Source: SNAP01 sp049671745 (GTDB lineage: Bacteria > Bacteroidota > Bacteroidia > Bacteroidales > Marinifilaceae). From it: a stretch of 64,000 bases of DNA. The notes beneath the pieces are model-generated. The model worked only from the letters and a program-made list of their open reading frames with translations, was not told the DNA's origin and ran no database searches. Of the stretch, positions 59,628-64,000 are shown piece by piece; position 1 is the stretch's first letter; each line of letters begins with the position of its first letter. The position numbers were made by a program, and so were the translations under genes. Location of the stretch: contig JBATVL010000059.1 in NCBI GenBank assembly GCA_049671745.1, positions 62,001-126,000 on the forward strand. Direction: 5' to 3'.

Positions 59628-60347
59628 GTGAATAAATATATTACTATTCTTTTATTGTGTTGTTGCAGTTTTGTATGTTTTGCACAATCAGAGGATGTGA
59701 AAAAAGATAAAAAACTTGAGAAATTAACTGTTGTTGAAAATGCAAGTGAGTCTGTAGTTTTCAAAAAAGATTATGATAATAAGTCTATTTCTGATAAAGA
59801 GACTTCTCGACTTTTGCGTAAAAGCAAACTTCATTCTACTACTAAGGCATGGGTAATGTCTGCTTTGTTGCCAGGTTTAGGACAGGTATATAATGATCAG
59901 TGGTATAAAGTGCCTGTTATATATGGCGCTTTTGCTGGAATTATTTATGGTATTAATTGGAATACGAATGCTTATAATGATTATAAGAATGCGTATAGTG
60001 ATTATATTAACTATCTTAATTTGAAAGCAGCTGGTAAAAATCCTGCTCCAACTGGTAGATGGGAAGAAATATCTGTAATAAAAGATGTTTCTGTATTTGA
60101 TAAATCAAATGAAGAGTGGTTTAGAACATCATTAAAGAATAGAAAAGATTACCATAAGAGGAATAGAGATCTTACTTATATTGCTTTTGGTGGACTTTAT
60201 TTTCTTAATATTATAGATGCTCTTGTAGCGGCACATTTCTATGATTTTGATATTTCTGATGATTTAAGTATGAGCGTTAGACCTTCAGTTGATCTTAATC
60301 CTAATTTAGGAAATAATTTTAGCTTATCTTGCTCTATAAAATTTTAA
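59628..60347 (+). CDS. DUF5683 protein, predicted exported
   Basis: The 239-residue protein uses GTG at 59628 (no ATG fits the signal peptide VNKYITILLLCCCSFVCFAQ). The DUF5683 core is clear: KAWVMSALLPGLGQVYNDQWYKVPVIYGAFAGI, then a region with NEEWFRTSLKNRKDYHKRNRDL and a helix YFLNIIDALVAAHFYDFD. It is typically found between parB and a lytic transglycosylase in Bacteroidetes; its function is not known. A G-rich stretch (GGGGGA) lies 8-13 bp before the start. Confidence 0.85.
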   Translation: MNKYITILLLCCCSFVCFAQSEDVKKDKKLEKLTVVENASESVVFKKDYDNKSISDKETSRLLRKSKLHSTTKAWVMSALLPGLGQVYNDQWYKVPVIYGAFAGIIYGINWNTNAYNDYKNAYSDYINYLNLKAAGKNPAPTGRWEEISVIKDVSVFDKSNEEWFRTSLKNRKDYHKRNRDLTYIAFGGLYFLNIIDALVAAHFYDFDISDDLSMSVRPSVDLNPNLGNNFSLSCSIKF

Positions 60348-60369
60348 AACAAACACAAAAGATATAAAT

Positions 60370-61980
60370 ATGAAATTACTTTATAAGGGGATATTACTGT
60401 CTCTATTATCCTTCTCTACGCAGTCTTATGCTCAGGCTGATAATCCACCACTTAAGGATAGCTTAATGCTTAATGCTATACATCTGCAAGATTCTGTTCT
60501 TGTTGATACTACCTCTGTTGATGAATTTGTACTTAAACCTACAATAGTTAACGATTTAAAAGACGAGGTGGATTCTACCTTTATTAGGGATTTGGATAAG
60601 CTTAACTTGAAATGGTATATTGAAAATATTGATAGTGTTGATTATATAGATGCTGCTAAGGTTAGGCAGATAAAAAATGATAGGATTACATTCTCTAATG
60701 ATCATATCACTAAGCATATGGATTCGTTGAATTCTGCTATACAGCTTACTAATAATAGTATTGTTAGAACTAGTATTGCCATGTATACTCTTAATAGAAG
60801 AGTTCAGGTGTGTAATATGATGGGATTAGCTGAATATTATTTTCCTATGTTTGAGCAGGAACTTGATAGACAAGGATTACCTCTTGAACTAAAGTATTTA
60901 CCTGTTATTGAGTCAGCTCTTAATCCTAGTGCATATTCTAGAATGGGAGCTACTGGTTTATGGCAATTTATGCTTCCTACTGGTAGACAGTATAAGTTGA
61001 AAGTTAACTCTTATATAGATGAGCGTTGCGATCCTATGAAAGCAACTGTTGCTGCTGTTTCATATCTTAAAGATTTATATGAAATGTATGGTGATTGGAT
61101 GCTTGCTATTGCTGCCTATAATTGCGGTCCAGGTAATGTTAAAAAAGCTATACGTCGTTCTGGTGGTAAGAAGAACTATTGGGATATATATTATAGATTA
61201 CCTAAAGAAACTAGAGCATATGTACCGCATTTTATTGCTGCTATGTATGTCTTTAATTATAATGAGGAATATAACTTATACCCTATAAAACCTGATTTTC
61301 CTCCATTGTGCGATACGGTGATGATTCATCAGCCTCTTCATTTTGAGCAAATTGCTGCTGTGGTGAAAATGCCTGTCGATCAGATATTTGAACTTAATCC
61401 TCAATATAGAAGAAAGATTATTCCTGCTACTAATTCACGTCCTTTGGCTATTAAGATGCCTTATAATTATGTGAATGATTTTGTTGATATGCAGGATTCT
61501 GTTTTAGCATACAACAGACTTAAATATTTTGATACTAAGGATAGAATTATTGATCCTCGCGCTAGATATAATACTTATGCACATTCTAAAACTCCTAGAA
61601 ATAGAACTAAGATTCTATATACAGTTAAGAGCGGAGATGTTGTTGGTACTATTGCTCAGAAATTTGGTGTAAGAGCTAAGGATATGAGATACTGGAATGG
61701 TATTAAACGTAATAGAATCCGTATAGGTAAAAAACTTGTTTTATATGTTCCTAATAAGAATGCTAAGAAATATAAGTCGAATAAGAATGTAGAAGTTAAA
61801 GGTAGATCTTCTAAATATGCCTCTAATGGATATGTTTATCACAAAGTTAAAAGTGGTGAGAACTTATGGACTATAGCTCGTAAATATCCGGGAGTATCTA
61901 ATAAAGATATTATGAAATGGAATCATATTAGAAATGCTAAAATGGTTAAACCTGGTAAGCGTCTTAAGATTAAACGATAG
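60370..61980 (+). CDS. mltD: Membrane-bound lytic murein transglycosylase D-like, two LysM domains
   Basis: The 536-residue protein has a signal peptide ending SYAQA, an SLT domain (about 165-300) with the catalytic glutamate in LPVIESALNPSAYS and LWQFMLPTGRQYKL and IAAYNCGPGNVKKAI, and two C-terminal LysM repeats (ILYTVKSGDVVGTIAQKFGV and YVYHKVKSGENLWTIARKYPGV types). It cleaves peptidoglycan glycan strands to anhydro-muropeptides in the periplasm. It ends the par operon. Confidence 0.92.
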   Translation: MKLLYKGILLSLLSFSTQSYAQADNPPLKDSLMLNAIHLQDSVLVDTTSVDEFVLKPTIVNDLKDEVDSTFIRDLDKLNLKWYIENIDSVDYIDAAKVRQIKNDRITFSNDHITKHMDSLNSAIQLTNNSIVRTSIAMYTLNRRVQVCNMMGLAEYYFPMFEQELDRQGLPLELKYLPVIESALNPSAYSRMGATGLWQFMLPTGRQYKLKVNSYIDERCDPMKATVAAVSYLKDLYEMYGDWMLAIAAYNCGPGNVKKAIRRSGGKKNYWDIYYRLPKETRAYVPHFIAAMYVFNYNEEYNLYPIKPDFPPLCDTVMIHQPLHFEQIAAVVKMPVDQIFELNPQYRRKIIPATNSRPLAIKMPYNYVNDFVDMQDSVLAYNRLKYFDTKDRIIDPRARYNTYAHSKTPRNRTKILYTVKSGDVVGTIAQKFGVRAKDMRYWNGIKRNRIRIGKKLVLYVPNKNAKKYKSNKNVEVKGRSSKYASNGYVYHKVKSGENLWTIARKYPGVSNKDIMKWNHIRNAKMVKPGKRLKIKR

Positions 61981-62005
61981 ATATTGAAATTCATATATTT
62001 TATTG

Positions 62006-62042
62006 AAAGATTAATTAGCTTAAGCTAGTTAATCTTTTTTTT
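62006..62042 (+). terminator. Terminator of the mltD gene
   Basis: AAAGATTAATTAGCTT pairs with AAGCTAGTTAATCTTT (one mismatch) and is followed by eight T residues. Confidence 0.85.
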
Positions 62043-62072
62043 GCTTATATGTGTGAAGTTTATAAAATGAGA

Positions 62073-62104
62073 AACCCCCTTCTCTTAGAAAAGAGAAAGG
62101 GGCT
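62073..62104 (-). terminator. Terminator of the first GAPDH gene
   Basis: On the minus strand a GCCCC-TTTCTCTT / AAGAGAA-GGGG stem with a small bulge is followed by a T-rich tail. It lies 26 bp after the gap stop codon. Confidence 0.6.
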
Positions 62105-62129
62105 GTTTAAAATATTTAATAGGTAATGA

Positions 62130-63143
62130 TTATTTTCCAATTTTTACTGCTAGATCAACAACTCTGTGTGAATAACCCCACTCATTATCGTACCAAGCGA
62201 GTACTTTTACCATTTTACCGTTTACCATAGTTGATAATGCATCGAATACAGCAGAGTGTGGATTGTGAATTACATCAACAGAAACTATAGGATCTTCAGT
62301 ATATTCTATTATACCTTTCATATATGTTTCTGCTGCTTTTTTCATTACAGAATTAATTTCTTCTACAGTTCTTTCTTTTTCAAGATTAAATACCATATCA
62401 ACTAAAGAACCAGTAGGTGTTGGTACACGTACTGCCATTCCATCAAGTTTGCCCTCAAGATTAGGAATTACTTTAGCTACAGCTTTAGCTGCACCAGTAG
62501 ATGTTGGGATTTGTGATACACCGCATGCTCTTGCTCTTCTTAGATCCTTATGAGTAGCATCAAGAATGTTTTGATCTAAAGTGTAAGAATGTATAGTAGT
62601 CATCATTCCTCTGATAATATTGAAATTATCATTCATCACTTTAGCAATAGGAGCAAGGCAGTTTGTTGTACAAGATGCATTTGATACACAAGTATCAGTA
62701 TCTTTATACATTTCTTCGTTTACGCCCATAACAATCATGTTATCAATTTCATCTTTAGCAGGAACAGTAAGAAGTACTTTTCTAGCTCCGCTTAATAAAT
62801 GATCTCCATATCCTCCTTTTGGATCTTCTTTCATTCTGAATTTCCCAGTAGATTCAATTACAACATCAGGAGTCTTTGGCCATTTGATATCTTTAATTGC
62901 AGAACTAGTGCAAATACGAATCTTTTGACCATTGATGATAAGATTATTCTCATCATGACTAATTTCACCATTGAATTTACCCTGTGTTGAATCGTATTTA
63001 AATAGGTGAGCCATAGTCGCAATGCATGAACCAGTACGACCATTTATACCAACAACTTCTATGTTGTCACGCTCTAACGCAATTTTTAATACATTACGTC
63101 CGATTCTTCCAAAACCATTAATTGCAATTTTAATCTTAGACAT
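62130..63143 (-). CDS. gap: Glyceraldehyde-3-phosphate dehydrogenase, copy 1
   Basis: The 337 residues are a complete class I GAPDH: IAINGFGRIGRNVLKIAL at the start, catalytic cysteine in SNASCTTNCLAP, HSYTLDQNILDATHKD, and WYDNEWGYSHRVVDLA at the end. It oxidises glyceraldehyde-3-phosphate with NAD(P). A second GAPDH gene follows upstream on the same strand. They are separate units because each has its own terminator. Confidence 0.95.
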   Translation of the reverse strand: MSKIKIAINGFGRIGRNVLKIALERDNIEVVGINGRTGSCIATMAHLFKYDSTQGKFNGEISHDENNLIINGQKIRICTSSAIKDIKWPKTPDVVIESTGKFRMKEDPKGGYGDHLLSGARKVLLTVPAKDEIDNMIVMGVNEEMYKDTDTCVSNASCTTNCLAPIAKVMNDNFNIIRGMMTTIHSYTLDQNILDATHKDLRRARACGVSQIPTSTGAAKAVAKVIPNLEGKLDGMAVRVPTPTGSLVDMVFNLEKERTVEEINSVMKKAAETYMKGIIEYTEDPIVSVDVIHNPHSAVFDALSTMVNGKMVKVLAWYDNEWGYSHRVVDLAVKIGK

Positions 63144-63183
63144 TTTAATCTTTTGTTTGAATGTTAATGTTATATCGATATGA

Positions 63184-63191
63184 CAAAAGTA
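63184..63191 (-). promoter_or_regulatory. Candidate -7 box of gap copy 1
   Basis: TACTTTTG on the minus strand (63191 to 63184) matches the Bacteroidota -7 box and lies 40 bp before the gap start codon. No good TTTG is seen 19-21 bp upstream. The rest of the 304-bp gap contains the 10-bp palindrome CAAACGTTTG at 63301-63310 and a terminator at 63392-63423. Confidence 0.4.
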
Positions 63192-63300
63192 TAAAATAAA
63201 ACCTATGAACGATTATATATTTGAAAATATTTTTGATAAAGATTTTTATTTAATGCTCTTAAAACGCAATTTACAACGTTTTAAATCTATGTTTATTTTT

Positions 63301-63310
63301 CAAACGTTTG
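63301..63310. promoter_or_regulatory. Palindrome CAAACGTTTG upstream of gap copy 1
   Basis: A perfect 10-bp palindrome occurs about 160 bp before the gap start, with AAAACG and CGTTTT (63261-63266 and 63277-63282) nearby in inverted orientation. Such sites may bind a dimeric regulator, but palindromes of this length are also expected by chance in long AT-rich DNA. Confidence 0.25.
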
Positions 63311-63391
63311 CTATTTAAGATGTTTTTTAGTCGCTTTTATAGAAAACTGTTAATAAGGTATGGTTTTGTTATTCTGGAATTTATAAAAATA

Positions 63392-63423
63392 AAAAGAGCC
63401 GTTCTTTTCAGAACGGCTCTTTT
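63392..63423 (-). terminator. Terminator of the second GAPDH gene
   Basis: A perfect stem AAAGAGCCGTTCT/AGAACGGCTCTTT lies between two gap genes, with T residues on the minus strand after it, 24 bp past the stop. Confidence 0.9.
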
Positions 63424-63447
63424 ATATAGTGTGTAGTGTAAAATTAA

Positions 63448-64000
63448 TTAAGCAATTTTCTCAACTAAGTCAACAACTCTGTTAGAATAACCCCACTCGT
63501 TGTCATACCAAGATAAAACTTTAACTGTTTTACCTAAAACCATTGTTGATAAAGCATCAAAAATAGAAGAGTGTGTATTGTGAATGATATCTACAGAAAC
63601 GATAGGATCTTCAGTATATTCAAGAACACCTTTCATAGCTCCTTCTGCTGCTTTTTTCATTGCTGCATTAACTTCTTCAACAGTAACTTCTCTTTTAAGA
63701 TTAGCTACGAAGTCAACTAATGAACCTGTTGGTGTTGGAACACGTACAGCCATTCCATCAAGTTTACCAGCAAGTTCAGGAATTACTTTTCCAACTGCTT
63801 TAGCAGCACCTGTAGTAGTAGGAATTTGAGAAACAGCACAAGAACGAGCTCTTCTTAAATCACCATGTGGTAAATCTAATATAGATTGGTCATTAGTATA
63901 AGAGTGAATAGTTGTCATAAGACCGCTTTCAATACCGAACTCATCGTTAAGAACCTTAGCTATAGGAGCAAGGCAGTTAGTTGTACAAGATGCGTTAGAA
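63448..64000 (-). CDS. gap: Glyceraldehyde-3-phosphate dehydrogenase, copy 2 (5' end beyond window)
   Basis: The visible 184 residues run from the catalytic region SNASCTTNCLAPIAKVLNDEF to WYDNEWGYSNRVVDLVEKIA. They match copy 1 block for block, differing mainly in the middle (for example YTNDQSILDLPHGD versus YTLDQNILDATHKD). The frame is open to the window edge, so the N-terminus and NAD-binding domain lie outside. Conserved catalytic Cys and His are present. Confidence 0.95.
   Translation of the reverse strand, partial: SNASCTTNCLAPIAKVLNDEFGIESGLMTTIHSYTNDQSILDLPHGDLRRARSCAVSQIPTTTGAAKAVGKVIPELAGKLDGMAVRVPTPTGSLVDFVANLKREVTVEEVNAAMKKAAEGAMKGVLEYTEDPIVSVDIIHNTHSSIFDALSTMVLGKTVKVLSWYDNEWGYSNRVVDLVEKIA

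Overview
The window looks like a chromosome segment from a low-GC member of the Bacteroidales (phylum Bacteroidota). The evidence is Bacteroidota-type promoters (TTTG, about 19 bp, TAnnTTTG), almost no Shine-Dalgarno sequences, many exported proteins cleaved near Ala-Gln, and familiar gene neighbourhoods: thrS-infC-rpmI-rplT, dapB-lepB, and parA-parB-DUF5683-lytic transglycosylase. The genus cannot be told from the sequence alone.

Layout. 1-2480: the end of a fumarylacetoacetate-hydrolase family gene, two identical tRNA-Ser(UGA) cassettes either side of a porin-like gene, and tRNA-Trp. 2569-10198: mutS2, a decayed tandem-duplication scar, a head-GIN (DUF2807) lipoprotein, a probable periplasmic protein with repeats, a SpmA-SpmB fusion, an S4 RNA-binding protein, an SRPBCC protein, a candidate small RNA and a helix-hairpin-helix protein. 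10215-24294: AsmA-like protein, a zinc metallopeptidase lipoprotein, ftsE, a FadL/OmpP1-type porin, sugar MFS transporter, glutaminase, mnmA, an EamA transporter, a small membrane protein and a DPP IV peptidase. 24537-39666: the thrS translation operon, dapB, two tandem signal peptidases, a tricorn-like protease, PhoH2-like ATPase, ABC exporter and purB. 39846-40619: an EI24/CysZ-like membrane protein.

40620-50442 is an accessory region. It begins with about 980 bp of non-coding DNA built from several arrays of direct repeats with an 11-bp period, and related arrays lie at 17.3-17.46 kb. Next come a two-gene Septu-like (PtuA ATPase plus PtuB HNH) module, a CarboxypepD_reg-like exported protein, relics of a RhuM-family gene and of a CPBP protease gene, an overlapping three-gene DUF262/AAA ATPase/PLD-like cassette that looks like an undescribed or little-described defence module, and two CPBP proteases flanking a DUF3592 protein.

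50619-61980 is housekeeping again and almost entirely on the plus strand: nfeD-mgtC-cmk-ispH-pfkA-priA with gaps of 5-23 bp, then parA-parB-DUF5683-mltD. The window ends with two tandem minus-strand GAPDH genes, the second cut by the window edge.

The observations most worth a second look are the 11-bp-phased repeat arrays at two intergenic sites, the DUF262/AAA/PLD-like cassette, an infC gene that appears to start at AUA behind a perfect AGGAGG in a genome that otherwise ignores Shine-Dalgarno sequences, a promoter-to-terminator small RNA candidate near 9.4 kb, and the mutS2/DUF2807 duplication scar.
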